A stretch of DNA of 41,132 nt from an uncultured bacterium (GCA_905214315.1 CAJMLN010000016.1:1-41132), one strand, 5' to 3'; positions 21,876 through 31,101 are shown, counted from the first letter of the stretch. The notes: generated by a model not told the origin, from the sequence alone. Numbers and translations are program-made.

Positions 21876-23023
21876 AGAGGATCGCGATATTGGGATCTAC
21901 CGGATCCATTGGTACGCAGGCGCTGCAAATAGTTGATAGATATCCCGAACGGTTTCAGGTAACGGGATTGACCGCGAAAACCAACGCGCAGCTTTTGTTA
22001 AAGCAGATTCTTCAATATAGGCCGCTTATAGCGGCTATTCAGGATAAGGATGCCTATGAATCCATTTGCAGCAGTGTTCCGCCGGAAACGGTTCTTTTAT
22101 GGGGCGAGGAGGCCATGCTTACGGTAGCGGCTATGGAACAGGCGGAGATTTTACTTGTAGCTGTTGTGGGGATCGCCGGCTTGCCTGCTGTAATGAAAGG
22201 AATTGAAAGCGGCAAGCGCATCGCTTTGGCAAATAAGGAAGCACTGGTGACCGGCGGCAGGCTGGTAACGGAGGCGATAAAGGCCCGGGGAGATATTCTC
22301 TATCCGGTGGACAGCGAACATTCGGCAATTTTTCAATGTCTGCAGGGGCAGGAGAGAAGCGCTGTCAAAAGCCTGATTTTAACAGCTTCGGGCGGACCGT
22401 TCCGGGAGTATCCGAAGGAGGGGCTGAAAGAAGTTACGGTGGCGGATGCCCTGCGGCATCCTACCTGGAACATGGGAAAAAAAATCACAGTTGACAGCGC
22501 GACGCTTATGAATAAAGGGCTGGAGGTTATAGAGGCAGCCTGGCTTTTTGATATGGACGCAGCGGATATTAGGCCGGTCATTCATCCGGAGAGTATTGTT
22601 CATTCTGCCGTAGAGTTCTGCGACGGCGCTGTAATTGCGCAGATGGGAGAGCCGGACATGAAGCTTCCGATTCTCTATGCGCTGGAATATCCTGCGCGCT
22701 TGGATGCGGGAACGCCGAGGCTTTCGCTGGCATCCCGGGCAAAGCTTACTTTTTTTGAACCCGATTATGAAAAATTCCCGTGCCTGGAGCTGGCCTTTGA
22801 GGCACTGAAGCTGGGCGGCAATGTGCCTGCCGCTTTAAATGCGGCCAATGAGGTGGCGGTAGAATATTTTTTACGTGGAAAAATAGGGTTTTGTGATATT
22901 CCTGATATCATAGAGCATACTATTTTTAATATGAATGTGATAGAAAATCCTACGATCAGCGATATTTATGAAACGGATCGGATGGTACGGCTGCAATGGA
23001 AACAGGAGGGGCAATTTGAATAA
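21872..23023 (+). CDS. dxr: 1-deoxy-D-xylulose-5-phosphate reductoisomerase
   Basis: A 383-residue enzyme of the MEP isoprenoid pathway; it converts DXP to 2-C-methyl-erythritol 4-phosphate with NADPH. The start ATG 21872 forms ATGA with the cdsA stop. Landmarks are the dinucleotide-binding ILGSTGSIGTQALQIV (about 5-20), ALANKEALVTGG, VDSEHSAIFQCLQG (metal ligands Asp and Glu), LTASGGPFRE, and the flexible loop with HPTWNMGKKITVDSATLMNKGLE. Length and motifs are normal. The next gene, rseP, starts within its last codons. Confidence 0.97.
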   Translation: MKRIAILGSTGSIGTQALQIVDRYPERFQVTGLTAKTNAQLLLKQILQYRPLIAAIQDKDAYESICSSVPPETVLLWGEEAMLTVAAMEQAEILLVAVVGIAGLPAVMKGIESGKRIALANKEALVTGGRLVTEAIKARGDILYPVDSEHSAIFQCLQGQERSAVKSLILTASGGPFREYPKEGLKEVTVADALRHPTWNMGKKITVDSATLMNKGLEVIEAAWLFDMDAADIRPVIHPESIVHSAVEFCDGAVIAQMGEPDMKLPILYALEYPARLDAGTPRLSLASRAKLTFFEPDYEKFPCLELAFEALKLGGNVPAALNAANEVAVEYFLRGKIGFCDIPDIIEHTIFNMNVIENPTISDIYETDRMVRLQWKQEGQFE

Positions 23024-24089
23024 TATATTGAGTAGTATACCTTATTGGATTATTGCGCTATTGATGCTGGGACTGCTTATTTTAGTACATGAGCTGGGAC
23101 ATTATACGATCGGACGGTTGCTTAAGTTTAAAATTGATGAGTTTTCCGTCGGTATGGGGCCCAAGCTTTTTTCCAAAGAGAAAAAGGGGATCAAATATTC
23201 CCTGCGTCTGATTCCTATGGGTGGCTTTGTTGCGTTTCACGGCGAGGACGAGGACGGCAAAGACGATCCGGAGGCCATGAATAACATGCCCTGGTATAAG
23301 CGGGCCGCCGTCATGTTTGCAGGCGCGGGCTTTAACATTTTATTCGCATTGCTTGTAACGGCGATTTTGGTTTGCTCGGTAGGGTATTACGGCGCGCAGA
23401 TCAGCACGGTGGAGCCGGATTCTGCGCTCCAGGGGAAAGCCCAGCAGGGCGATATTGTATATGCGGTAAACGGGACGCAGATGCTTTCGGTAAACCAGTT
23501 TCAGAGCATTGTGGCAGAGGCGGGAGAGAATGAGGAACTTACTTTTACCGTGCTGCGCGACGGAGAAAAAATAGAATATACCGCCGCTAAATATTTGGAT
23601 GCGGAGAGCAATACGGCCCGGTTGGGAATTACTTACGGATATTCGGTGATCGATCAGAATATTTTTCAGGCAATGGGATATTCGTTCAAATATAACATTT
23701 GGATGACGAAGACGATGTATCAAACCCTTTGGCAGCTGCTTACCGGAAAAATCGGAATCGAGGGCGTTACCGGACCGGTGTCAACCATCGGGGCGATCGG
23801 TTCGATGGTGCAGGATACGGCGCAGGCCGGCATGGAGATTACAACAGCAGAAAAAGTGCGGCAGGTCATTGTGCTGATTACGGAGCTTTTGGTTATTATC
23901 AGCATGAATCTGGCCATTATGAATCTTTTGCCGATTCCGGCTCTGGACGGATTCCGTTTGCTGTTTGCACTGATTGAGGGCGTTACCAAAAAGCATATTC
24001 CCCGCAATGTAGAAGGCGTAATCAATGCGGTTGGGCTATTGGTTCTCGTGGGGCTGATGGTACTGCTGGAGGTATCTAAGCTGTTTTAG
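23016..24089 (+). CDS. rseP: RIP metalloprotease RseP (site-2 protease)
   Basis: A 357-residue intramembrane zinc protease. The zinc motif HELGH is at 25-29 in the first membrane span, a single PDZ domain lies at about 125-200, and the second catalytic motif NLLPIPALDGFRLL (about 303-316, Asp311) lies in a later span. RseP-type proteases cut anti-sigma factors or signal peptides in the membrane. The start is TTG at 23016, supported by AGGAGG 6 bases upstream. It overlaps the dxr stop by 8 bases, which indicates coupling. The position between dxr and ispG is standard for Firmicutes. Confidence 0.95.
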   Translation: MNNILSSIPYWIIALLMLGLLILVHELGHYTIGRLLKFKIDEFSVGMGPKLFSKEKKGIKYSLRLIPMGGFVAFHGEDEDGKDDPEAMNNMPWYKRAAVMFAGAGFNILFALLVTAILVCSVGYYGAQISTVEPDSALQGKAQQGDIVYAVNGTQMLSVNQFQSIVAEAGENEELTFTVLRDGEKIEYTAAKYLDAESNTARLGITYGYSVIDQNIFQAMGYSFKYNIWMTKTMYQTLWQLLTGKIGIEGVTGPVSTIGAIGSMVQDTAQAGMEITTAEKVRQVIVLITELLVIISMNLAIMNLLPIPALDGFRLLFALIEGVTKKHIPRNVEGVINAVGLLVLVGLMVLLEVSKLF

Positions 24090-24099
24090 GAGAAGCCTT

Positions 24100-25155
24100 A
24101 TGACAAAAACATTAAAAATAGGAAATATTACAATCGGCGGAGGCAATCGGATTGCAATTCAGTCGATGACTACGACAGATACGGCGGACGCGGCTTCTAC
24201 TGCGGAACAGATTCACCGGCTTGAGGAAGCGGGCTGTGATATCGTCAGGGCGTCGGTTTATAATATGGAAGCCGCAAAGGCTTTTCGGAAAATAAAAGAA
24301 CAGATTTCCGTTCCGCTGGTGGCGGATGTGCATTTTGACCATCGATTGGCAATAGCCGCGGTGGAAAACGGGGCGGACAAGCTCAGAATCAATCCCGGAA
24401 ATATCACCGATCCCGCAGCTGTCAGGACTTTGGTGGACTGTGCAAAAGCTCATGGTGTTCCGATTCGGATTGGCGTCAACGGCGGCAGTCTTTCCATGGA
24501 GGTACGCAGGCGTTTCGGCGAAGGCTCTGCCACGGCGCTGGTGGCGAGTGCAATGGAGAATATCCGTCTGCTGGAGGCAGAGGGCTTTTATAAAATTGCT
24601 GTTTCGGTTAAATCATCGGATGTACGGAAAATGATTGAGGCATATCGTTTGCTGAGTACACAATGCGATTATCCTTTGCATTTAGGAGTTACCGAAGCTG
24701 GTACGGCGGATATCGGTGTTATAAAAAACGCCATCGGCATCGGCAGTCTTCTGCTGGAGGGAATCGGAGATACGATTCGCGTATCGCTTACCGGCGATCC
24801 GGTGCAGGAGATTTTGGCAGCGCAGAATATTCTGCGCAGTATCGGGCTATATGAAGGCGGTGTGGAAGTGATCTCCTGTCCGATGTGCGCCCGTACAAAA
24901 ATTCCTCTGGAGCGCATTGTGGCCGAGGTAAAGGCGGCTACAAAGCATATCAAAACCCCGATAAAAGCCGCGGTTATGGGGTGCGTGGTGAACGGACCGG
25001 GGGAGGCCAAAGATGCGGATATTGGGCTTGCCGGAGGCGGAGGCAGCGGGGGAAAGGCAGTGGTATTCCGCAGGGGAGAAATGTTGGCCTCGGGCGAGGT
25101 TGCTCAGATGACTCAGTTATTGATACGGGAAATAGAAAAGATGGCAATTACATAA
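24100..25155 (+). CDS. ispG: 4-hydroxy-3-methylbut-2-en-1-yl diphosphate synthase (flavodoxin/ferredoxin type)
   Basis: A 351-residue [4Fe-4S] enzyme of the MEP pathway that reductively converts MEcPP to HMBPP. The N-terminal barrel carries GNRIAIQSMTTTDT and VADVHFDHRLA. The cluster ligands Cys260 and Cys263 (ISCPMCARTK) and Cys295 with Glu302 (MGCVVNGPGEAKDAD) are all present. AGGAG precedes the ATG. It is the last gene of the frr operon and is followed within a few bases by a palindromic terminator. Confidence 0.97.
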   Translation: MTKTLKIGNITIGGGNRIAIQSMTTTDTADAASTAEQIHRLEEAGCDIVRASVYNMEAAKAFRKIKEQISVPLVADVHFDHRLAIAAVENGADKLRINPGNITDPAAVRTLVDCAKAHGVPIRIGVNGGSLSMEVRRRFGEGSATALVASAMENIRLLEAEGFYKIAVSVKSSDVRKMIEAYRLLSTQCDYPLHLGVTEAGTADIGVIKNAIGIGSLLLEGIGDTIRVSLTGDPVQEILAAQNILRSIGLYEGGVEVISCPMCARTKIPLERIVAEVKAATKHIKTPIKAAVMGCVVNGPGEAKDADIGLAGGGGSGGKAVVFRRGEMLASGEVAQMTQLLIREIEKMAIT

Positions 25156-25184
25156 AAAACCGTTTTTTAAAAAACGGTTTTTTT
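25154..25184. terminator. Terminator after ispG (bidirectional potential)
   Basis: The 15-bp palindrome AAAAAACCGTTTTTT / AAAAAACGGTTTTTT has T-runs on both strands and lies between convergent ispG and fakA. Confidence 0.85.
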
Positions 25185-25229
25185 AATAAAGAAAATATAT
25201 GATTTCTTGCGTGTTTTTTGTAAAAAATC

Positions 25230-26870
25230 TTATTCTGCTGATATGATATAGTAGTATACAGGTTGCCCGCCAGAAATTATTTCTACATCTGTTGAGGGAT
25301 ATTTTTCACCTATGATTGCGGCAATTTCTTCAGCATTTTCCTGTGTGACATCGCTGCCGTAATAAAGTGTAATCAAATCATTTTTCTGAGTCAGCAGTTT
25401 TTCGATCAAGGCAACGGTTGTATCTTTTAAATTTTCACCGCAGCAGGCAATCGTACCTTCCGCAAGACCTAAAATATTGCCTTCATGAATGTTTTGACCG
25501 TCAAATTCAGTATCACGTACGGCATAAGTGATGTTGCCGGTAAGTACATCGCCATAGCTTTGGGACATTGCTTCAAAGTTGGTTTGGCCGTCAGCTTCGG
25601 GATCAAAAGCAAGCAGTGTAGCAATTCCCTGAGGGATAGTTTTGGTGGGTACTACAAAAAGCTGTTTTTCTGTAAAGTCCTGCGCTTGTTCGGCAGCCAG
25701 AATAATATTAGAGTTATTCGGCAGGATAATGACCGATTTTGCACATACTTTCTTTACTGCGTCGGCGATATCTGCTGTGCTGGGATTCATCGTTTGCCCA
25801 CCGGTAACGATTTGATCTACGCCCAAATCTTTAAAAATATTGGAAAGTCCTTCACCGGAGGAAACGGCAACAATACCCACTTGTTTCATCTCGGCGGCAC
25901 GTTTTTCCTGTAATTCTCGGTTTTGCTGCACCATGTTTTCGATTTTGATTCTGTTTAATTCGCCTAACTCAAGAGCATATTGCAGAGCGATACCCGGAGT
26001 ATTGGTGTGTACATGCACTTTGATCAGCTCCGGATCACCTACAACCACCAGTGAATCACCAATGGCAGCGAGCTTGTTTCTGAGGGCATCTACTGTTTTT
26101 TCATCTATTTCAGGCTTTAAATTCTGAATAAAGAATTCCGTGCAATAGGCAAACAGAATTTCATCCATTTCGGCAACTTCGTCCGCTGTAGAGCGGCTGA
26201 TAGCATCTGAAGCCGGCGCTGAAAAAGAGAACGGCTGAATGTTTTCAGGCAGTTGTTCGCCCCGCAATACGGTGGCAAACCCGTGCATGATTGTCATAAG
26301 CCCCTGTCCGCCGGCGTCAACTACACCGGCCTTTTTCAGCTGCGGAAGCAGCTCAGGTGTTTTTGCGAGTGTTTCTTCTCCAATCGCGATGGCATAATCA
26401 AGTATTTCTACAAGCGTTTTGCTGGAAACATCATACCGGCATTTTTCGGCCATCGTGCGGATGACTGTAAGGATTGTTCCTTCTTTAGGTTTCATAACGG
26501 CTTTGTAGGCAGTTTCAGAACCCAGGCGAAGCGCCGCGGCAAAGTCAGCCGCGGTGGCGGCGTCAGTAGTTTCAAATTGCTTGGCAAAGCCGCGAAGAAT
26601 CTGGGAAAGGATAACACCGCTATTGCCGCGCGCCCCCTTTAATGCGCCTCTTGACATAGCTTTTGCTACAGAGGGAAGATCATTTTGCGTAAGTGCGGAT
26701 ATTTCCTGCAGAACCGACTGCATGGTAAGGGACATATTGGTTCCCGTATCACCATCCGGAACGGGAAAAACATTGAGATCATTCAGCTGCTGTTTGTTTA
26801 CTTCCAGCAGTGAGGCCGCTGTAACAATCATTTCTTTCAGCAGGGCCCCGTCAATCGTATTATAATTCAC
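25230..26870 (-). CDS. fakA: Fatty acid kinase catalytic subunit FakA (YloV, DAK2 domain protein)
   Basis: A 546-residue protein of the YloV/FakA family. The N-terminal DhaL-like kinase domain has VNKQQLNDLNVFPVPDGDTGTNM (about 24-46, Mg-ATP-binding aspartates) and ARGNSGVILSQILRGF. A middle domain contains the VHVHTNTPG motif, and the C-terminal domain is DegV-like. FakA phosphorylates fatty acids bound to DegV/FakB proteins to give acyl-phosphate for phospholipid synthesis. The GTG start at 26870 has AAAGGA 7 bases upstream. It is downstream of asp23/yloU with an 18-base gap, the same order as yloU-yloV in Bacillus subtilis. A FakB-type partner is encoded at the left edge of the window. Confidence 0.94.
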   Translation of the reverse strand: MNYNTIDGALLKEMIVTAASLLEVNKQQLNDLNVFPVPDGDTGTNMSLTMQSVLQEISALTQNDLPSVAKAMSRGALKGARGNSGVILSQILRGFAKQFETTDAATAADFAAALRLGSETAYKAVMKPKEGTILTVIRTMAEKCRYDVSSKTLVEILDYAIAIGEETLAKTPELLPQLKKAGVVDAGGQGLMTIMHGFATVLRGEQLPENIQPFSFSAPASDAISRSTADEVAEMDEILFAYCTEFFIQNLKPEIDEKTVDALRNKLAAIGDSLVVVGDPELIKVHVHTNTPGIALQYALELGELNRIKIENMVQQNRELQEKRAAEMKQVGIVAVSSGEGLSNIFKDLGVDQIVTGGQTMNPSTADIADAVKKVCAKSVIILPNNSNIILAAEQAQDFTEKQLFVVPTKTIPQGIATLLAFDPEADGQTNFEAMSQSYGDVLTGNITYAVRDTEFDGQNIHEGNILGLAEGTIACCGENLKDTTVALIEKLLTQKNDLITLYYGSDVTQENAEEIAAIIGEKYPSTDVEIISGGQPVYYYIISAE

Positions 26871-26888
26871 TGTTTTTTCCTTTCCCGC

Positions 26889-27239
26889 TTACACCCGTAT
26901 ACCCTGGATAAGAACATCAACATTCTCTACCCTTAAGCCTGTTTGCGTTTCAACTGCATATTTTACTGCTTCAATTACGTTGTGCGCTGCCGCTACCATG
27001 GATACGCCGTATTCAATAATAACGTGCAGTTCAAAGCGTACACTATCTTCTACGGGATATACCTTAATGCCTTTGGTAAGGCTTTCACGTTTTAAAAGCT
27101 CCGCAATCCCTTCGGCCGTGCTGGCGGCGGACATTCCTACGATTCCGGCGCAGTCACAGGCGGCAAGCCCCGCGATTGTAGCAAGGACACCGTCGGAGAT
27201 TGTAACGCTTCCGAATTGGTTATTCGTTTTAATGGCCAT
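26889..27239 (-). CDS. yloU: Asp23/Gls24 family envelope stress protein (YloU)
   Basis: A 116-residue Asp23 family protein. The start ATG 27239 has GGAGG 8 bases upstream; a longer frame to 27305 lacks one. Landmarks are FGSVTISDGVLATIAGLAACDCAGIVGMSA (about 8-37) and the central FELHVIIEYGVSMVAAAHNV. These proteins are membrane-associated or cytosolic and linked to cell-envelope stress; the biochemical role is unclear. It is the first gene of an operon with fakA, and the pairing is widely conserved in Firmicutes. The divergent rpmB often found beside it is not present here. Confidence 0.93.
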   Translation of the reverse strand: MAIKTNNQFGSVTISDGVLATIAGLAACDCAGIVGMSAASTAEGIAELLKRESLTKGIKVYPVEDSVRFELHVIIEYGVSMVAAAHNVIEAVKYAVETQTGLRVENVDVLIQGIRV

Positions 27240-27320
27240 ATCAAAAACCTCCATTGTTGATTTTGTGCGTTTGTTGAAATAAAGAATAAAGACGGAATAA
27301 TACATATACGCACTACTTAT

Positions 27321-27349
27321 ATATTACTATATATTCCGTGCAATGGCAA
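27321..27349 (-). promoter_or_regulatory. Probable sigma-A promoter of yloU-fakA
   Basis: The minus strand reads TTGCCA (27349-27344), a 17-base spacer, then TAATAT (27326-27321), 82 bases ahead of the yloU ATG. No gene is seen between this promoter and the leuS terminator at 27502. Confidence 0.6.
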
Positions 27350-27474
27350 GTGAATTTTGCATGTCTGCTCTTTTTAGAAACAGAATAGACGTTACTATTA
27401 TATTAAAATCTTGCAAATAACATTCATAAAAGCGAGGCAATACATGTGAAAAATTTGGCTGCGGCAGAACGAAT

Positions 27475-27502
27475 AAATAAAGAAGCACACATGTGTGCTT
27501 CT
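27475..27502 (-). terminator. Terminator of leuS
   Basis: The 22-base perfect palindrome centred on CACACATGTGTG (27481-27502) is followed on the minus strand by TTTATTTATT. It lies 20 bases after the leuS stop codon. Confidence 0.75.
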
Positions 27503-27521
27503 AAATATAAAACACAAACGA

Positions 27522-29942
27522 TCACACCGCTACGATATTTACCAGCTTTCCCGGAACTGTTACGATTTTTTTAATTGTTTTTCCGGTGACAGCGGCATTG
27601 ATTGCGGGGGCTTCAAGCGCCAGTTTTTCCATGGTATTTTTGTCCGCGTCGGCTGGAATCATTATTTTTGCGCGGACTTTGCCGCAGATCTGCACTACAA
27701 TTTCAATTTCATCGCTTACAAGCTTGCTTTCATCCCAAACGGGCCAGGTTGCCTGGTATACCCGGCCTTTAAAGCCCTGAAGCTGCCACATTTCTTCGGT
27801 AATATGGGGAGATACGGGATTTAAAAGCAGCAGTAATGTTTTCAGTTCCGCCGGCGTGATGGCACCGTATTTGTAAATCTCATTTACATAGGTCATCATT
27901 GCGGCGATGGCAGTGTTGAATTTCATGGCCTCGTAGTCTTCAGAGACTTTTTTGATAGTTGCGTGCAGCAGTGCTTCCCGTTCTTTTTCAGGAAAGGATC
28001 CGTCCGTGCTGACCATGTCCTGAAGCCGCCATACGCGGTCCAAAAATCTCCGGCATCCGCGTGCGCCGGTGGTGGACCAGGGAATGGCCTGATCGAAAGC
28101 ACCCATGAACATTTCGTACATTCGGAAAGCATCTGCGCCGATTTCTTCCACAATATCATCGGGATTGATGACGTTCCCGCGGGATTTGCTCATTTTTTCC
28201 CCGTTTTCCCCTAAAATCATACCGTGGCTGGTACGCTTTTGATAGGGCTCTTTGGTGGGCACTATGCCGATATCATACAGGAAGCGATGCCAAAAGCGGG
28301 AATAGAGCAGGTGCAGCGTGGTATGCTCCATACCGCCGTTATACCAGTCCACCGGCAGCCAGTAGCGCATTTTTTCCGCATCGGCGATACAGGCGCTGTT
28401 ATGAGGATCAATATACCGAAGGAAATACCAGGAAGACCCTGCCCATTGCGGCATGGTGTCGGTCTCCCTTTTAGCGGGACCGCCGCAGTGAGGACAGGTT
28501 GTGTTGACCCAATCTGTTAATTTGGCCAAGGGCGATTCCGCATCGGCAGTGGGAATAAAGTCGTCCGTATGGGGCAGGGTAAGGGGCAGCTCGCTCTCAG
28601 GCAGCGGAACCCAGCCGCATTTTTCACAGTGTACCAGCGGAATCGGTTCGCCCCAGTAGCGCTGACGGGAGAACACCCAATCGCGCAGCTTATAATTGAT
28701 TTTGGATTCCCCGATCCCGTTTTCGCTCAGCCAGGCGATCATTGCCTTTTTTGCTTCGGCAACGCTTAAGCCGTTCAGGAATCCGCTGTTTATCAGCTTT
28801 CCCGAGGCAATATCGGTAAAGGCTTCTTCCTGAACCCTGCCGCCGGCCACTACCTCTACGATGGGAAGACCGAATTTTTTGGCAAAGGCCCAGTCGCGTT
28901 CATCATGGGCCGGGACGGCCATAATGGCACCTGTGCCGTAGGACATTAATACATAGTCGGATACCCATATAGGTATTTCTTTGTCTGTCACAGGGTTTAT
29001 TGCATAAATTCCCTCCAGGACAACGCCGGTTTTTTCCTTGGCAGTTTCGGTGCGTTCAAAATCGCTTTTATGCTGCGCGGCCTCCTGATAGGCTTTGACC
29101 GCATCCAGATTTTTTATTTTTTCCTCTAAAGCATGGATCATCGGATGTTCGGGGGAAATGACCATATAGGTAGCGCCGAAGAGCGTGTCGGGCCGTGTAG
29201 TAAAGACAGTAAGCTCGTTTTGATACGCCGGTACTTTGAATTTTACAAGCGCGCCCTCGCTGCGGCCGATCCAATTGCGCTGCTGGGTTTTTACCTTTTC
29301 GATAAAATCTACCTCGTCGAGACCCTCCAGCAGTTTTTGGGCGTAATCGGTAATCCGCAGCATCCACTGGCTTTTGGTTTTGCGGATGACGGTACCGCCG
29401 CAGCGCTCGCAGACGCCGCCGACCACTTCTTCATTAGCAAGCCCCACGTTGCAGGAAGTGCACCAGTTGATGGCAATTTCACTTTTATACGCCAGGCCTT
29501 TTTCAAACAGCTTTAAAAAGATCCATTGCGTCCACTTATAGTAATTAGGATCGGTCGTATTCACTTCGCGGGAATAGTCAAAGGAAAAGCCGATTTTTTT
29601 CAGCTGGCTTCTAAAATGATCGATATTGTTTTTGGTAACGATCTCGGGATGGATATTGTTTTTTATGGCATAGTTTTCCGTGGGCAGCCCGAATGCGTCC
29701 CAGCCGATGGGATACAGTACGTTATAGCCCTGCAGACGGCGCTTTCTGGAGATGATGTCCAGCGCTGTATTGGAGCGCGGATGTCCTACGTGAAGGCCCG
29801 CGCCGGAGGGGTAGGGAAATTCTATCAGTCCATAGAATTTTGGCTTGCTTCTGTCGGAATCGTCGGCCGAAAAGGCATGTTCGTTTTCCCAGATATCCTG
29901 CCATTTTTTTTCTATTTTTAAATGATCATAAGGGGCTGCCAT
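27522..29942 (-). CDS. leuS: Leucyl-tRNA synthetase
   Basis: An 806-residue class Ia synthetase that charges tRNA(Leu). The HIGH-type motif is HVGH (51-54), and KMSKS is intact in GEKMSKSRGN (about 575). A CP1 editing domain for removing misacylated Ile/Val/norvaline products sits between them (GAIMAVPAHDERD region), with Cys-x-x-Cys pairs of a zinc-binding insert (CTSCNVG...CERCGG, CEKCG...CPHCGG). GGAG lies 6 bases ahead of the ATG. The promoter overlaps the end of the upstream HAD phosphatase gene. The short 5' region contains no T-box, although leuS is often T-box controlled in Firmicutes. Confidence 0.98.
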   Translation of the reverse strand: MAAPYDHLKIEKKWQDIWENEHAFSADDSDRSKPKFYGLIEFPYPSGAGLHVGHPRSNTALDIISRKRRLQGYNVLYPIGWDAFGLPTENYAIKNNIHPEIVTKNNIDHFRSQLKKIGFSFDYSREVNTTDPNYYKWTQWIFLKLFEKGLAYKSEIAINWCTSCNVGLANEEVVGGVCERCGGTVIRKTKSQWMLRITDYAQKLLEGLDEVDFIEKVKTQQRNWIGRSEGALVKFKVPAYQNELTVFTTRPDTLFGATYMVISPEHPMIHALEEKIKNLDAVKAYQEAAQHKSDFERTETAKEKTGVVLEGIYAINPVTDKEIPIWVSDYVLMSYGTGAIMAVPAHDERDWAFAKKFGLPIVEVVAGGRVQEEAFTDIASGKLINSGFLNGLSVAEAKKAMIAWLSENGIGESKINYKLRDWVFSRQRYWGEPIPLVHCEKCGWVPLPESELPLTLPHTDDFIPTADAESPLAKLTDWVNTTCPHCGGPAKRETDTMPQWAGSSWYFLRYIDPHNSACIADAEKMRYWLPVDWYNGGMEHTTLHLLYSRFWHRFLYDIGIVPTKEPYQKRTSHGMILGENGEKMSKSRGNVINPDDIVEEIGADAFRMYEMFMGAFDQAIPWSTTGARGCRRFLDRVWRLQDMVSTDGSFPEKEREALLHATIKKVSEDYEAMKFNTAIAAMMTYVNEIYKYGAITPAELKTLLLLLNPVSPHITEEMWQLQGFKGRVYQATWPVWDESKLVSDEIEIVVQICGKVRAKIMIPADADKNTMEKLALEAPAINAAVTGKTIKKIVTVPGKLVNIVAV

Positions 29943-29993
29943 AAAAAACTCCGTTTCCCGGCGGAAAAATGCCGTTCATATTTTTATTTTTAT

Positions 29994-30022
29994 ATTCTAT
30001 TATATATAGGAGAAGTTGTCAA
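29994..30022 (-). promoter_or_regulatory. Sigma-A promoter of leuS
   Basis: The minus strand reads TTGACA (30022-30017), a 17-base spacer, then TAGAAT (29999-29994). The -35 box overlaps the stop codon of the upstream phosphatase gene. Confidence 0.75.
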
Positions 30023-30657
30023 CGAAAAACCGAGGCGGCAATTTGGGGGATTTCCGCCGGAGAATGTGCAAAAAAATCTGCGCCGGCCTGCAGCAGCTCT
30101 TCTTTGCCGCCGTAGCCCCACAGCGCCCCAATACAGGGAATATTGCTGTGCGCAGCTCCATGAACATCGTCTTTTCTGTCACCGACCATAACCGCCTGCG
30201 CCGGACGCTCGGCAAGCATAGCGGTCAGGAGTTTTCCCTTGCCGGGAAAAGCAGTTTTGGCTCCGGTGATTTGCGTAAAGCAGTTCCGGATATCAAAATG
30301 GGAAAGGACGGTAAGCACCATGGCTTCCGGTTTGGCCGAGCAAATGCGGCATTCGGTATTCTGGGTCGTAAGGGCGGAGAGCATTTCCTTCACCCCTGGG
30401 TACAGACTGTTTTCAAAAATACCGTTTTTTGTATAATATTCCCGGTATCTTTTTACCAAATACTGCGCGACCTCCTCATCGGCGCCCCACAGCCGGGAGA
30501 AGCTGTCGGCAAGGGGGGGACCGATGCAGGAACGCAGCTGCGCGTCTGTCAGCTGCGGAAGCCCTTCTTTTATTCTTACGTATTCAATTGCGTTTATAAT
30601 GCCGGGGGCGGAATCGGTCAGGGTGCCGTCAAGATCGAAGACAACGGTTTTTTTCAA
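30019..30657 (-). CDS. HAD family hydrolase, phosphoglycolate phosphatase-like
   Basis: A 212-residue HAD phosphatase with motif I VVFDLDGTLTDS (5-16, nucleophile Asp8 and Asp10), motif II around ICSAKPEA, the motif III lysine region GKGKLLTAML, and motif IV MVGDRKDDVHGA. The cap is helical (C1 type), as in Gph/PpaX phosphatases. The likely substrate is phosphoglycolate, another small phosphate ester or pyrophosphate; the choice cannot be made by eye. The start is TTG at 30657, with AAGGAG 8 bases upstream. It has its own promoter upstream and leuS lies immediately downstream on the same strand. Confidence 0.9.
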   Translation of the reverse strand: MKKTVVFDLDGTLTDSAPGIINAIEYVRIKEGLPQLTDAQLRSCIGPPLADSFSRLWGADEEVAQYLVKRYREYYTKNGIFENSLYPGVKEMLSALTTQNTECRICSAKPEAMVLTVLSHFDIRNCFTQITGAKTAFPGKGKLLTAMLAERPAQAVMVGDRKDDVHGAAHSNIPCIGALWGYGGKEELLQAGADFFAHSPAEIPQIAASVFR

Positions 30658-30698
30658 AACAGAAACTCCTTTTCCATGAGCAGTTTTAATATTTTTTA

Positions 30699-30727
30699 AT
30701 TATAGCATTAAAAAAATTTTATTACAA
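30699..30727 (-). promoter_or_regulatory. Sigma-A promoter of the HAD phosphatase gene
   Basis: The minus strand reads TTGTAA (30727-30722), a 17-base spacer, then TATAAT (30704-30699) preceded by TGC (extended -10). Confidence 0.75.
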
Positions 30728-30799
30728 CTATTTTGCATACAGTTGTTTTACTGTAAAATCCGGGGGAGGATAATTTTTCAAAAAAAATGTCAAAAGTGT

Positions 30800-30829
30800 T
30801 TGACAGTTTGCCGTGTTGTTTGATATAAT
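30800..30829 (+). promoter_or_regulatory. Sigma-A promoter of rpsU
   Basis: TTGACA (30800-30805), an 18-base spacer, then TATAAT (30824-30829), 63 bases ahead of the rpsU ATG. Confidence 0.82.
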
Positions 30830-30891
30830 CACCCGTGTGATATGAGAAAGATACTCTCGTGTTAGATCCAAAACCGAGGGGAGGGATATTG

Positions 30892-31065
30892 ATGTCAGAA
30901 ATTCATGTTGGTGAAAATGAATCATTAGAAAATGCGCTCAAACGCTTTAAACGTAAGTGCGCCCGTGCGGGAGTGCTGGCGGAAGTTCGCAAAAGAGAGC
31001 ATTATGAAAAACCCAGCGTAAAAAGAAAGAAAAAGGCTGAGGCAGCCAGAAAACGTAAATATTGA
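30892..31065 (+). CDS. rpsU: 30S ribosomal protein S21
   Basis: A 57-residue S21, a small basic protein of the 30S platform near the anti-Shine-Dalgarno region. Family features are VGENESLENALKRFKRKCARAGVL (about 6-29) and the strongly basic tail ending KKKAEAARKRKY. The ATG at 30892 was chosen because GAGGGGAGGG lies just upstream. It has a consensus promoter and a terminator of its own, so it is monocistronic here; the yqeY-type gene that often follows is absent. Confidence 0.97.
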   Translation: MSEIHVGENESLENALKRFKRKCARAGVLAEVRKREHYEKPSVKRKKKAEAARKRKY

Positions 31066-31101
31066 TTTCCGTCTGCTTTTGTGCGAGTTTGTGCAGAAAT
31101 G

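Noticed and set aside
29943..30018. T-box riboswitch ahead of leuS
   Set aside because: The space is too short and neither the T-box sequence nor an antiterminator stem is present.
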